A stretch of 64,000 nt of DNA from positions 1-64,000 of the forward strand of contig NZ_SCTC01000021.1 in the NCBI RefSeq assembly GCF_004299445.1, read 5' to 3'. This DNA comes from Phenylobacterium sp. GTDB lineage: Bacteria; Pseudomonadota; Alphaproteobacteria; Caulobacterales; Caulobacteraceae. Positions 52,848-63,797 of this stretch are shown here, one piece after another (position 1 is the first letter of the stretch; the number at the start of each line of letters is the position of its first letter). The notes below the pieces were generated by a model. The model did no database searches and had not been told where the DNA came from. It worked only from the letters and a program-made list of their open reading frames with translations. The position numbers were made by a program, and so were the translations under genes.

Positions 52848-54770
52848 ATGAAGTCACTCGTTGCGCGCCTTGCGGCGGTGTGGATTGCCGGAATGGCGTG
52901 GCCGGGGTGGGCAGCGCCCCTCGAAGCCTACACCCAGCCGCCGGCGATCCATGCCGCCACGCTGTCTCCCAGCGGGCGGCAGATCGCTTTGATGATCCAC
53001 CTGGACGGGGAGACCTCGCTCGTTGTTCAGGATGCGACGAGCAAGGCGCTGATCGCGCGGGCCAGTTTTGGCAAGATCCCGACGACCTCGGCTCGATGGG
53101 TCGGCGAACGTGGGCTTCTCGTAACCACACAGGTTGACCACGATCCTGCCGCCGCGAAGGGCGGGGCGATGAGTTGGCGCCGCGTGCATTTCTTCGATGT
53201 CGCGGCATCGAGACTGACGCCGCTGCACTCGAACGCTGAAAGCGGGATGAACAACATCGTCGGCGCTCCGATGATCCGCGTCGTCGATGGCGAGCCAGCC
53301 GTGTTTCTCGAGGCCTTCGAGTTCATCGACCAGCGTGGCAGTGTCGCCCTGTTTCGCGCGGACCTCGACACCGGCAAGACGAGTCCTGTGGCGCACGCCG
53401 AACAGGGTGTGCGGCGTTGGATCGTAGACGCCTCGGGGAAGCCGGCGGCTCAGGAGGTGTTCGTCGATCGAACGCGGCAAACCAGCATCAAGGTGAAGAC
53501 GGTGGAGGGGTGGCGGACAGCCTATTCGAGCGCTCCAACCGAGAGCGTTAGGCTGGTGAGCCTGAGCGCGGACGGGCGCGGCGTGGTCTACTCCGTAAGG
53601 CGTCCGAATGGTCTCGACGAATGGCGCGAGGCGCGGCTGGACGGTTCACTCGACAAACCGCCGGTCGTGGCCGCGGACGGCCAGGTTCCGTTGACGGACC
53701 CCCAGACCGGTCAACTGATTGGCCACTACGTTATGGACGGGGATGCCGAGCGCTACAGCTACCTCGACAAAGCGTATGAGCAAGTCATTGCAGAGGTTAC
53801 CTCGGCCTTCGAGGCTGTGACCGTCGAGGTCAAGTCATGGTCAGCGGATCGTCGCGCCGTGATCGCGTGGGTCGACAGGCCGCGCGAGAGCCCGGGCTAC
53901 GCCCTGGTTGATGTGGCCGCACGGAAGGCGTCCTGGATCGCGTCGATGTACCCTGGCCTGTCCACGGCCGACGTCGGGCTCAAGACACGCGTGCGCTTCA
54001 AGGCGACAGATGGACTTGAGCTTGTAGGATATCTTACGCGCCCGCCTGGGAGTGAGCACCGGAAGAACCTGCCTCTGATCGTTCTGCCTCACGACGGGCC
54101 CTGGGGGCGCGACACGGTTGACTTCGATTGGTGGGCGCAGGCCATGGCGTCTCGCGGGTACGCCGTCTTGCAGTTGAACTATCGCGGATCGGACGGCTTC
54201 GGGGACGCATTGCGCGAGGCCGGGCGGGGCCAATGGGGCCGCAAGATGCAGACAGACCTTTCCGACGGGGTGGGCGCGCTCGCTTCTGGCGGGCTCATTG
54301 ACCCGAAGCGGGTCTGTATCGTTGGCGAAGGGTACGGCGGCTACGCCGCATTGGCGGGCGCGACGATCAATCCCGGCGTCTATCGCTGCGCCGTGTCGGT
54401 CGACGGTGTTTCTGACCTCGCCAAGCAGATTGCCTACGCCAAGACGAGTGTCGGTGGGCGGCCGCTGACCCTGCTGAACTACTACATTGGACGCGAGGTG
54501 GTTGATGATCCCAGCCAACTCGCTGCGCTGTCCCCCGTGCGGCGGGCGGAACAAGCCGACGTTCCCATATTGCTGCTCCACAATTCCAAGGATCGCGAGG
54601 TCGCGTCCTCACAGAGCCAGGCCATGGCCGACGCTTTGCGTCGGGCCGGGAAAGAGGTGGAACTTGTGCTTCTGCCCGGAGATGGAGACTGGCAGGACCG
54701 CGCCGACGCTCGCCACTACGTCGTGGCCGCCACCATGGCCTTCCTCGAGAAGCACAACCCGCCGAATTGA
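52848..54770 (+). CDS. S9 peptidase paralogue, copy 3: probable pseudoenzyme
   Basis: A 640-residue third paralogue, 7 bp after copy 2, with signal peptide MKSLVARLAAVWIAGMAWPG, then WAA. The fold is kept (propeller, then PHDGPWGRDTVDFDWWAQAM, CIVGEGYGGYAALAGA, EKHNPPN end) and the frame is intact. The nucleophile Ser is Gly495 (GEGYGGY for GASYGGY), the catalytic His is Asp614 (GDGDWQD for GEDHWLS), and the oxyanion HGGP has become HDGP. Two of three triad members are therefore lost, so it is probably inactive as a peptidase and may act as a binding or regulatory partner. It appears richer in A/T-ending codons than copies 1 and 2. Confidence 0.9.
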   Translation: MKSLVARLAAVWIAGMAWPGWAAPLEAYTQPPAIHAATLSPSGRQIALMIHLDGETSLVVQDATSKALIARASFGKIPTTSARWVGERGLLVTTQVDHDPAAAKGGAMSWRRVHFFDVAASRLTPLHSNAESGMNNIVGAPMIRVVDGEPAVFLEAFEFIDQRGSVALFRADLDTGKTSPVAHAEQGVRRWIVDASGKPAAQEVFVDRTRQTSIKVKTVEGWRTAYSSAPTESVRLVSLSADGRGVVYSVRRPNGLDEWREARLDGSLDKPPVVAADGQVPLTDPQTGQLIGHYVMDGDAERYSYLDKAYEQVIAEVTSAFEAVTVEVKSWSADRRAVIAWVDRPRESPGYALVDVAARKASWIASMYPGLSTADVGLKTRVRFKATDGLELVGYLTRPPGSEHRKNLPLIVLPHDGPWGRDTVDFDWWAQAMASRGYAVLQLNYRGSDGFGDALREAGRGQWGRKMQTDLSDGVGALASGGLIDPKRVCIVGEGYGGYAALAGATINPGVYRCAVSVDGVSDLAKQIAYAKTSVGGRPLTLLNYYIGREVVDDPSQLAALSPVRRAEQADVPILLLHNSKDREVASSQSQAMADALRRAGKEVELVLLPGDGDWQDRADARHYVVAATMAFLEKHNPPN

Positions 54771-54785
54771 TCCTGCGCAAGGTCC

Positions 54786-54813
54786 CTTGTGTGGCGCATC
54801 TGCCACACTACAT
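54786..54813 (+). promoter_or_regulatory. Candidate heat-shock (sigma-32) promoter of clpB with dyad
   Basis: CTTGTG (54786-54791), 14-bp spacer, CACTACAT (54806-54813). This follows the CTTGxx-N14-CCCCATxT spacing of heat-shock promoters with an imperfect -10. A 7-bp dyad GTGTGGC-GCATCT-GCCACAC (54789-54808) sits across it. The dyad could instead end transcription of the S9 genes, but it has no U tract. Confidence 0.35.
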
Positions 54814-54877
54814 CGGGTGAGCCGGACGCCGTGCTTCGAAGAAGGCGGCAGCCGAGTTCCGCCTTGATGGGGATCCT

Positions 54878-57463
<2,586 letters not shown>

Positions 57464-57777
57464 GCGCAGGCCCAATCCGACCTCCCCGCCGCGGCGGGGA
57501 GGTCGGCCACCGCGCTCCGAACATCCGCCAGGGGGGTGGCGGACTTTACCTCCCCGCGAAGCGGCGGGAGGGGGACCGGCCGCCGAAGCCGGCGCCGCCG
57601 GCTGAAGAGCGGTTGGTGGAGGGGGCGGGCTCCACCTGCTGAGCCAACTACGGCCAATCGTTCCGCTGAGCCTGAGGCTCGCCCCCACCAGTCGCTCTCC
57701 GCTGCGCTCGGCGACTGGTCCGCCTCACGGCGAGTCAGAGCTTGACTTTGCCCGACAAACATGTTCTTGGTTTGTTC
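57464..57777. repeat. Repeat-rich intergenic region after clpB
   Basis: About 310 bp without a credible gene. Contents: a perfect 30-bp palindrome at 57477-57506 centred on CCGCGG (arms CCGACCTCCCCGCC and complement); another CCTCCCCGC/GCGGGAGG pair near 57552-57577; a GAGCC-TGA-GGCTC hairpin near 57668-57680; and CCAGTCGC (57688-57695) against GCGACTGG (57711-57718). The first palindrome begins 13 bp after the clpB stop and may help end its transcript. These belong to the dispersed CCTCCCC family. Confidence 0.65.
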
Positions 57778-58305
57778 ATGTCGCACGAGGCGGACACCAC
57801 GGCCGAACAGGCCCTCCTCATGGAGCTCGCCCACCTCGGCATGGGTATGGCCCGCAAGGTGCATGAGGCGGCGCTGGCCACCACCGCCAGCGAGACCGAC
57901 AAGCTCCTCGCCCTTGTCACCGCCTACCAGCATATGAGCCGCGGCGTGCGCCAGTCCCTGGCGCTCCGCGCCCGCTTCGCCGCCGGAACCGCCGCTCCGG
58001 CCCTGCGTCCCGAGGCCGACCGCTCCGCCCGATCCGCCGACGATGACGAGCGCGGCGAGAGCGACGACTCCGGTGAACGTCCCGACTGGAACGAACGTCC
58101 CGACTGGCGCATGCGCCTCGAACGGGGCGAGACCCTCCATGCCGACGACGACGTCAACCGCGCCCGTATCGCCCGGGACCTTACCGTCGTGTCCCGCACC
58201 CCGGCGCTTGCCGCCATCCCGGCCCTCCAGGCTCCAGCCGCCACGCTGGCCGGCCGCGCCGCCCTCCTCACCGGCGCCTCGCTGCGGCTCGTCAACACCT
58301 CCTAG
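57778..58305 (+). CDS. Orphan protein of unknown function, bracketed by repeats
   Basis: A 175-residue protein that I cannot assign. I use the ATG at 57778 (MSHEADTTAEQALLMELAHL); an in-frame TTG at 57742 is possible. Residues about 10-70 are helical with a Met/Leu-rich face (GMGMARKVHEAALATTASET, YQHMSRGVRQSLALRARF), followed by a strongly acidic, disordered-looking segment (DDDERGESDDSGERPDWNER) and an Ala/Leu-rich C-terminal part. No signal peptide or membrane helix. Codon usage fits the neighbours, so it is probably a real gene. It is enclosed by repeat elements; the last base of its stop codon is the first base of the downstream inverted repeat. Confidence 0.6.
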   Translation: MSHEADTTAEQALLMELAHLGMGMARKVHEAALATTASETDKLLALVTAYQHMSRGVRQSLALRARFAAGTAAPALRPEADRSARSADDDERGESDDSGERPDWNERPDWRMRLERGETLHADDDVNRARIARDLTVVSRTPALAAIPALQAPAATLAGRAALLTGASLRLVNTS

Positions 58306-58462
58306 GTGTCAGCCCGGTTTCGCCGAAGGCGAAGACCGGGACCCAACCGGCCGGTGCTCCACGTTTCGAACCTTCCCCTCCCGGATGGAGCCATCCTCCA
58401 GCCGCGGAGCACGCGCGCGTTGGGTCCCGGTCTTGGGCTTTCGCCCAAACCGCGATGACACC
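58305..58462. repeat. 158-bp nested inverted-repeat element
   Basis: Outer arms GGTGTCA (58305-58311)/TGACACC (58456-58462); then CGGTTT (58315)/AAACCG (58447); side hairpins TTCGCC-GAA-GGCGAA (58319-58333) and TTGGGC-TTTC-GCCCAA (58433-58448); a 16-bp perfect stem AAGACCGGGACCCAAC (58332-58347)/GTTGGGTCCCGGTCTT (58419-58434); GTGCTCC (58354)/GGAGCAC (58406); and an apical GGATGG-AG-CCATCC (58383-58396). The GGGTCCCGG core resembles dispersed palindromes in alphaproteobacterial genomes. It could be a MITE-like unit or a strong structured terminator. Confidence 0.85.
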
Positions 58463-58532
58463 CGTTGGGGGGCTCGCTAGCTTCCTCTCTCACGCCCCGG
58501 CCATCGCGCCCGGGAGAGGCGCGCGCAAGGCG

Positions 58533-59609
58533 CTACCCCGCCGCGTAGACCTGCGGCCGCGTCGGCCGCACGCGGACCGACAGCCCGGGGCTGACGCCCG
58601 GGGGCAGGGTGGGGCCGTGGCCGATGAGCTCGACCGGCTGGCCTTCGATCCGGCAGTCGATGCGCACGTCCGGGCCGCGCTGAGCCACGGCTTTCACGTC
58701 AGCCGACAGCCCCGCGCCGTCGGCCGGGGCGAAGGTCACCTCGTCGGGACGGAAGAAGACCTCGACCGCGCCCTGCGGCGCGCCGGCCGGCGCCTCGGAG
58801 TCCCAGTCGGCGATCCGCAGTCGGCCGCCTTCGACCACGCCCGGCATGCGGCAGGCCTGGCCCAGGAAGTCGAACACGAACGGCGTCGCCGGATGCTCGT
58901 AGACCTCGTTGGGCGAGCCCAGCTGGATCAGCTGGCCGTCCTTCAGGATCGCGACGCGGTCGGCCAGGTCGAGAGCTTCTTCCTGGTCGTGGGTGACGAA
59001 GACGGTGGTGACGCCGGCGCGGTCATGCAGTTCCCGCAGCCAGCGGCGCAGCTCTCTGCGGACCTGGGCGTCGAGGGCGCCGAACGGCTCGTCCAGCAGC
59101 AGCATCCGGGGCTCGATCGCCAGCGCCCGCGCCAGCGCCACGCGCTGCCGCTGGCCGCCCGACAGCTGCGAGGGGTAGCGCTTGCCCAGGTCTTCCAGCT
59201 GAACCAGCTGCAGCAGCTTGTGGACCCGGTCGGCGATCTCGGACTTGGACGGCTTCTCGGACCGCTTCCGGACCGTCAGCCCGAACGCGATGTTCTGGGC
59301 CACGGTCATGTGCCGGAAGAGGGCGTAGTGCTGGAACACCATGCCCACCTTGCGATGCCGCACGGGCAGGGAGAGGAAGTCCTCGCCCCCGAAACGCACC
59401 TCGCCGGCGTCGGGCGTCTCCAGCCCGGCCAGCACGCGCAGGAGGGTGGTCTTGCCCGAGCCCGACGGCCCCAGCAGCGCCAGGAATTCCTTGTCCCGCG
59501 CCTGGAGCGACACGTCCTTCAGGGCGGGAAAGCGGCCATAGGCCTTGGAGACGCCTTTGATCTCCAGGGCCAGGTTGGCGCTAGTGTCGTCGGCTCGCTG
59601 AAAGTTCAC
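58533..59609 (-). CDS. cysA: Sulfate/thiosulfate ABC transporter ATP-binding subunit
   Basis: CysA, 358 residues, the ATPase that powers sulfate import. Walker [11 protein letters not shown]-loop [13 protein letters not shown], signature [15 protein letters not shown], Walker [13 protein letters not shown] and H-loop [12 protein letters not shown] are all present; a TOBE-like regulatory domain follows (about 240-358, [16 protein letters not shown]). I chose the GTG at 59609 ([20 protein letters not shown]), which overlaps the cysW end by 29 bp; a longer frame upstream lies inside cysW. It is the last gene of the operon. Confidence 0.95.
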   Translation of the reverse strand: MNFQRADDTSANLALEIKGVSKAYGRFPALKDVSLQARDKEFLALLGPSGSGKTTLLRVLAGLETPDAGEVRFGGEDFLSLPVRHRKVGMVFQHYALFRHMTVAQNIAFGLTVRKRSEKPSKSEIADRVHKLLQLVQLEDLGKRYPSQLSGGQRQRVALARALAIEPRMLLLDEPFGALDAQVRRELRRWLRELHDRAGVTTVFVTHDQEEALDLADRVAILKDGQLIQLGSPNEVYEHPATPFVFDFLGQACRMPGVVEGGRLRIADWDSEAPAGAPQGAVEVFFRPDEVTFAPADGAGLSADVKAVAQRGPDVRIDCRIEGQPVELIGHGPTLPPGVSPGLSVRVRPTRPQVYAAG

Positions 59610-60417
59610 CGGAATGACGCCATTCGAGGACCGACTTGAGGACGAGGGTGACGAGGCCGAGGCCTGCCAGGATGGAGGCCGCCGCGAAAGCGCCGACGAA
59701 TTCGTAGTCATTGTAGAGCACCTCGACGTGGAGCGGCAAAGTGGTGGTAAGGCCACGGACGCTGCCGGAGACGACAGAGACCGCGCCGAACTCGCCCATG
59801 GCGCGCGCGTTGCAGAGCAGGACGCCGTACAGCAGCGCCCACTTGATGTTGGGCAGGGTGACCCGCCAGAAGGTCGTGAAGCCGCCGGCGCCCAGGGTCA
59901 GCGCGGCCGCTTCCTCGTCGGCCCCCTGGTCCTGCATCAGCGGAATGAGCTCGCGGGCCACGAAGGGCAGGGTGACCAGCACAGTGGCCAGCACGAGGCC
60001 CGAGGTCGCGAAGATGATCTTGATGTTGTGGTCCTGCAGCCAGGGCCCGAACCAGCCCTGAGCTCCGAACAGCAGCACCCAGACCAGGCCCGAAACGACC
60101 GGCGACATCGAGAACGGCAGGTCGATGAAGGTGACCAGCAGGCTCTTGCCCTTGAACTCGAAGCGGGCGATCGCCCAGGCCGCCGCGACTCCGAAGATGG
60201 CGTTCAGCGGCACGGAGATGGCTGCAACCGTCAGCGTCAGCCGGATCGCCGCCAGGGCGTCGGGATGGGTGAGCGGCTCGATGTAGGCGGCCAGGCCCTG
60301 TGACAGGGCGCTCGCGAACACGACGCCCAGCGGGAGCACGATCAGCACGCCCAGGATGGTCAGGGTCAGCACCAGGAAAAGGGGCGCGAGGCCCGGCAGG
60401 CGGATCGTCGGGTTCAT
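59581..60417 (-). CDS. cysW: Sulfate ABC transporter permease CysW
   Basis: A 278-residue inner-membrane permease with about six hydrophobic helices, beginning in [20 protein letters not shown]. The EAA loop that docks on CysA reads [20 protein letters not shown] followed by [22 protein letters not shown] and [15 protein letters not shown] are typical of CysW. It overlaps cysT by 4 bp upstream and cysA by 29 bp downstream, so all are translated in a coupled fashion. Confidence 0.95.
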   Translation of the reverse strand: MNPTIRLPGLAPLFLVLTLTILGVLIVLPLGVVFASALSQGLAAYIEPLTHPDALAAIRLTLTVAAISVPLNAIFGVAAAWAIARFEFKGKSLLVTFIDLPFSMSPVVSGLVWVLLFGAQGWFGPWLQDHNIKIIFATSGLVLATVLVTLPFVARELIPLMQDQGADEEAAALTLGAGGFTTFWRVTLPNIKWALLYGVLLCNARAMGEFGAVSVVSGSVRGLTTTLPLHVEVLYNDYEFVGAFAAASILAGLGLVTLVLKSVLEWRHSGELSASRRH

Positions 60418-61280
60418 CGGCGGCCTCTCCCGGCCAGGAAGAGCTGCAAACCGTTCACGGCCAGCAGGGCGCCGAACGAAATGGCCAGCATGGCCAGGCC
60501 CACCACCGCGGCCCCGGCGTAGTCGTACTGCTCCAGCCGGATGACGATCAGCAGCGGCGCGATCTCGGACTTCAGCGGCATGTTGCCGGCGATGAAGATC
60601 ACGCTGCCGTACTCGCCGACCGCGCGGGCGAACGCCAGGCTGAAGCCTGAGATGAGCGCCGGGGCCACCGCCGGCATGACGACGTGCGAAAAGCGCTGAA
60701 GGGTGGTCGCGCCCAAGGTGGTGGCGGCTTCCTCGACCTCGATGTCGAGGTCCTGCAGCACGGGCTGCACTGTGCGCACCACGAAGGGCAGGCCGATGAA
60801 CAGGAGCGCGATGTAGACCCCGATAGGGCTGTAGGCGGCCTTGATACCCAGCTTGGCCAGCGGTTCACCCAAGAGGCCGGTCGGGGCGTAGATCGCCGTC
60901 AGCGCGATGCCGGCGACGGCCGTGGGCAGCGCGAAGGGCAGGTCCACGAAGGCGTCGACGATGCGCCGGCCCGGAAACTCGTAGCGGGTCAGGGTCCAGG
61001 CCACGAGCAGACCCAGGGGCACGTTGGTCAGCGCCGCCAGTAGCGCCGCGCCGAACGAGAGGCGCAGGGCCGCCAGCACCCGAGGTTCGGTCAGCGACTC
61101 CCAGACGCCGGCGAGGCCCAGCTCCCAGGGCCGGATGACCAGCGCCGTAAGCGGCAGCACGACGATCAGGCCCAGCCATGTGAGCGTCCAGCCCATGGCC
61201 AGGGGGAAGCCCGGGAGGATGCTGGGCTGGACCCACGCGGTGCGGGGCTTGGGCGCCGAAGCCAGGGTGGCCGCCGTCAT
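60414..61280 (-). CDS. cysT: Sulfate ABC transporter permease CysT (CysU)
   Basis: A 288-residue permease, slightly longer than the usual ~277. Hydrophobic helices begin near residue 28 ([20 protein letters not shown]). [20 protein letters not shown] is a CysT hallmark and the EAA loop is [20 protein letters not shown] followed by P. The start at 61280 lies 5 bp after the binding-protein stop. A longer frame upstream is a shadow of the binding-protein gene. Confidence 0.95.
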   Translation of the reverse strand: MTAATLASAPKPRTAWVQPSILPGFPLAMGWTLTWLGLIVVLPLTALVIRPWELGLAGVWESLTEPRVLAALRLSFGAALLAALTNVPLGLLVAWTLTRYEFPGRRIVDAFVDLPFALPTAVAGIALTAIYAPTGLLGEPLAKLGIKAAYSPIGVYIALLFIGLPFVVRTVQPVLQDLDIEVEEAATTLGATTLQRFSHVVMPAVAPALISGFSLAFARAVGEYGSVIFIAGNMPLKSEIAPLLIVIRLEQYDYAGAAVVGLAMLAISFGALLAVNGLQLFLAGRGRR

Positions 61281-61285
61281 CGGGG

Positions 61286-62329
61286 CTAGCGCTTGTAGAT
61301 GCGGTCGAAGACACCGCCGTCGGCGAAGTGGACGGCCTGCGCCTTCGTCCAGCCGCCGAACTGGCGATCGATCGTCACCATCGGAATGTCTTTGAACTTG
61401 CTGCGGTACTTGGCCAGCGCGGCAGGGTTGCGCGGCCGGAAGTGGTGCTTGCCGATCAGGTCCTGGGCGCGCGGGCTGTAGAGGAAGCGCAGGTATTGCT
61501 CGGCCGCCGGCTTCGTCCTGTGGCGCTCGGCGTTCTTGTCGATGACCGCGACGGTCGGCTCGGCCAGGATCGAGAGGCTGGGGTAGACGATCTCGAACTT
61601 GCCCGGGCCGAACTCCTCGAGACTGAGGTAGGCCTCGTTCTCCCAGGCCAGCAGCACGTCGCCGATGCCGCGCTCGGCGAACGTGGTGGTCGAGCCCCGG
61701 GCGCCCGTGTCCAGCACCGGCACCTGGGCGAACAGCTTGGACAGGTAGGCCTCGGCCGAGGCGGGCGTTCCGCCCTTCTGCTTCAGCGCCCAGGCGTAGG
61801 CGGCCAGGTAGTTCCAGCGCGCGCCGCCCGAGGTCTTGGGGTTTGGCGTGATCACCTCGACGCCCGGCCGGATCAGGTCGCCCCAGTCTCTGATCGCCTT
61901 GGGATTGCCTTTGCGGACCAGGAACACGATCGTCGAGACGTAGGGAGCCGAGTTGTTGGGCAGGCGGCTCTGCCAGTTGGCGGGCAGCAGCTTGGCGCGG
62001 GTGGCGATTTCGTCGATGTCGCCCCCGAGCGCCAGGGTGACCACATCGGCCTGCAGGCCGTCGATCACCGCCCGGGCCTGCTTGCCCGAGCCGCCGTGGC
62101 TCTGCTGGATGTTGAGGATCTGGCCGCTCTTGGTGTTGGCCTTCCACCAGGCGGCGAAGGCCGTGTTGATGTCCTTGTAGAGCTCGCGCGTCGGGTCGTA
62201 GCTGACGTTCAGCAGATTGACTGTGCCAGGCTGGGCCAGAGCGGCGACAGGCGAGGACGCCGCGCCGGCGGCGAGGCCGGTGGCGATCAGGCGACGGCGG
62301 TTCACAGCGGCTGCAGTCATGTCAGGCAT
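61286..62329 (-). CDS. Periplasmic sulfate-binding protein (Sbp/CysP)
   Basis: A 347-residue solute-binding protein that captures sulfate for CysTWA. The N-terminus has [20 protein letters not shown], ending near ALAQ, with consecutive arginines that could direct it to the Tat path as well as Sec. The family signature [20 protein letters not shown] is present, then [20 protein letters not shown], a ligand-binding segment. It starts at the ATG at 62329 (or 62320, which has GGGA 8 nt upstream). Whether it is the Sbp (sulfate) or CysP (thiosulfate) type cannot be told. It is the first gene of the operon. Confidence 0.93.
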   Translation of the reverse strand: MPDMTAAAVNRRRLIATGLAAGAASSPVAALAQPGTVNLLNVSYDPTRELYKDINTAFAAWWKANTKSGQILNIQQSHGGSGKQARAVIDGLQADVVTLALGGDIDEIATRAKLLPANWQSRLPNNSAPYVSTIVFLVRKGNPKAIRDWGDLIRPGVEVITPNPKTSGGARWNYLAAYAWALKQKGGTPASAEAYLSKLFAQVPVLDTGARGSTTTFAERGIGDVLLAWENEAYLSLEEFGPGKFEIVYPSLSILAEPTVAVIDKNAERHRTKPAAEQYLRFLYSPRAQDLIGKHHFRPRNPAALAKYRSKFKDIPMVTIDRQFGGWTKAQAVHFADGGVFDRIYKR

Positions 62330-62400
62330 CCCGAGATCAGGGCCGGTTACGCCAAGTGGGGCGCACCGGGCCGATGACGGGCGTCACGGTCCCGCGAGAT

Positions 62401-62443
62401 CTCGATAGTTGTCTTTTTATCCCATCGAGTAACTAGGAATAAA
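62401..62443 (-). promoter_or_regulatory. AT-rich operator/promoter region of the sulfate operon
   Basis: An AT-rich island in very GC-rich DNA, 70-115 bp upstream of the binding-protein start. It holds two dyads: TTTATCCC (62416-62423) against GGAATAAA (62436-62443), one mismatch over 8 bp with a 12-bp gap, and CTCGAT (62401-62406) against ATCGAG (62424-62429). This is the expected place and type for a sulfur-responsive activator such as a CysB-like LysR protein. The regulator is not in this window. Confidence 0.5.
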
Positions 62444-62489
62444 TTTCAGGCGGCGTCAGTTTTTCTGAAGGCCTGGAAGGCGCGCGGTT

Positions 62490-63044
62490 CTAGAGGACGG
62501 CGGGCGTCGTGCGGCCGCCGCGCACGACCACGCGCTTCATCAGCGCGACGGTGGCGCCGCCTGCGGGGCCGACGGGGCGGGCGATGGTGATGGCGTACCA
62601 GGCGCCGTCCGGCAGGCCGCCGAAGGCGAACTGGTCGGCGTCGTCGCAGGTGGTGCGCTTCACATAGGGGCCGGCGTCGCCGGCGGGCGCGCTGGGCGTG
62701 CGGCGGCGAACCTCGTCGGCGGGGAGGGCGGCCCGCTCAGTGGAGCCATACAGCGCGGTCATGCGGCGGGCCGACCATGCGGTCTCGGGCGTCAGCACCA
62801 CGGCCGAGCCGGCGCAGGTGTAGCGCGTGGGGCCCTGCCTGTAGGCGACCTTGCCCGCGATGACGTTGGCGCCCGACCGCTGCGACCACGCGAAGTCGCC
62901 GGCGTTGAACTGGGCGTTGCCGCTCGCCGGCGGCTGAGGTGGGCTGCCGCCGGGCGGCGGCGGGCCCAGCGTCGGGGCGCAGGCGGTGGCGGTGAGGGCG
63001 GAAAGCGTGGCCGCAAGGGCGAGCGAGCGTCGGGGGGCGAGCAT
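62490..63044 (-). CDS. Probable lipoprotein of unknown function
   Basis: A 184-residue exported protein. The N-terminus MLAPRRSLALAATLSALTAT is followed by AC, a fair lipobox (TATAC, Cys22) and then a Pro/Gly-rich linker (APTLGPPPPGGSPPQPPASG). The folded part starts near residue 45 (NAQFNAGDFAWSQRSGANVI) and contains two cysteines (RYTCAG, TTCDDAD) that may pair. I do not recognise a family. Upstream is the divergent DUF1508 gene. Confidence 0.78.
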   Translation of the reverse strand: MLAPRRSLALAATLSALTATACAPTLGPPPPGGSPPQPPASGNAQFNAGDFAWSQRSGANVIAGKVAYRQGPTRYTCAGSAVVLTPETAWSARRMTALYGSTERAALPADEVRRRTPSAPAGDAGPYVKRTTCDDADQFAFGGLPDGAWYAITIARPVGPAGGATVALMKRVVVRGGRTTPAVL

Positions 63045-63167
63045 GGGCGCACCTTATAGGCGAATGCGGCCAAACCTTGAAAGCAGGACAGTGTATGTCG
63101 GCTTGACCACATCCGCCGGGCCGGCCCCAATGGGCCCGTTCGGGGACAAATCACCAGGGAGGCCCGC

Positions 63168-63347
63168 GTGGCCCACAAGTTCGAAATCTACAAGGACAAG
63201 GCCGGGGAATTCCGCGTCCGGTTCAAATACAACAGCGAAGTGATGTTCTCGACCGAGGGCTACGCGTCCAAGGCGGGCGCCAAGAGCGCCATCGAGAGCA
63301 TCAAGAAAAACGCGCCCGGCGCGGAAATCGACGACACGACCGATTGA
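63168..63347 (+). CDS. Small DUF1508 (YegP-like) protein
   Basis: A 59-residue protein starting at GTG 63168 with GGGAGG 5 nt upstream. The sequence KFEIYKDKAGEFRVRFKY, NSEVMFSTEGYASKAGAKSA and IESIKKNAPGAEI is a single DUF1508 repeat; E. coli YegP has two. The fold is a small beta-alpha unit that pairs; function unknown. It is easily missed because of its short length and GTG start. Confidence 0.9.
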   Translation: MAHKFEIYKDKAGEFRVRFKYNSEVMFSTEGYASKAGAKSAIESIKKNAPGAEIDDTTD

Positions 63348-63368
63348 TGGTTGGGCCCTGGCGGCGGC

Positions 63369-63797
63369 CTAATCGTCGCCGCTGGGACGCCCGCGCATCG
63401 CCTTCACCCCTGACCGCTTGGTCTTGCCCTCCAGCCGGCGCAGCTTCGAGGCGTAGGTAGGCCGGGTCTTCTTGCGCGGCGGCGGCGGCGGTTCGGCCGC
63501 CTTGCGGATCAGGTCCAGCAGACGTTCCAGCGCCTCCTGACGGTTCATCTCCTGCGACCGCCGTGACTGGGCCACCAGCACGATCACGCCCTCCAGGGTG
63601 AGCCGGCTGCCCGCCAGTTTCTCCAGCCGCCCCTGCACATAGGGCGTCAGGCTCTGCGACCCGCGGACGTCGAAGCGCAGCTCGATCGCCGTCGAAACCT
63701 TGTTCACATGCTGCCCGCCCGGCCCCGAGGCGCGAACGGCGCGAATCTGCACCTCGTCGTCGGCGAGGGTGATGGCGGGGGTGACCTCGATCGGCAT
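63369..63797 (-). CDS. arfB: Ribosome rescue peptidyl-tRNA hydrolase ArfB (YaeJ)
   Basis: ArfB, 142 residues, which frees ribosomes stalled on non-stop mRNA by hydrolysing peptidyl-tRNA. The release-factor GGQ motif is in RASGPGGQHVNKVSTAIELR; the C-terminus is a basic, Lys/Arg-rich tail (RKKTRPTYASKLRRLEGKTK, ending RGRPSGDD) that enters the empty mRNA channel. The ATG at 63797 (MPIEVTPAITLADDEVQIRA) gives the family length; a longer frame to 63971 is not needed. Confidence 0.95.
   Translation of the reverse strand: MPIEVTPAITLADDEVQIRAVRASGPGGQHVNKVSTAIELRFDVRGSQSLTPYVQGRLEKLAGSRLTLEGVIVLVAQSRRSQEMNRQEALERLLDLIRKAAEPPPPPRKKTRPTYASKLRRLEGKTKRSGVKAMRGRPSGDD

Noticed and set aside
60414-62147. 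A 577-codon frame that would fuse extra sequence to CysT
   Set aside because: The upstream part is the wrong frame of the sulfate-binding protein gene; CysT begins at 61280 with family length.
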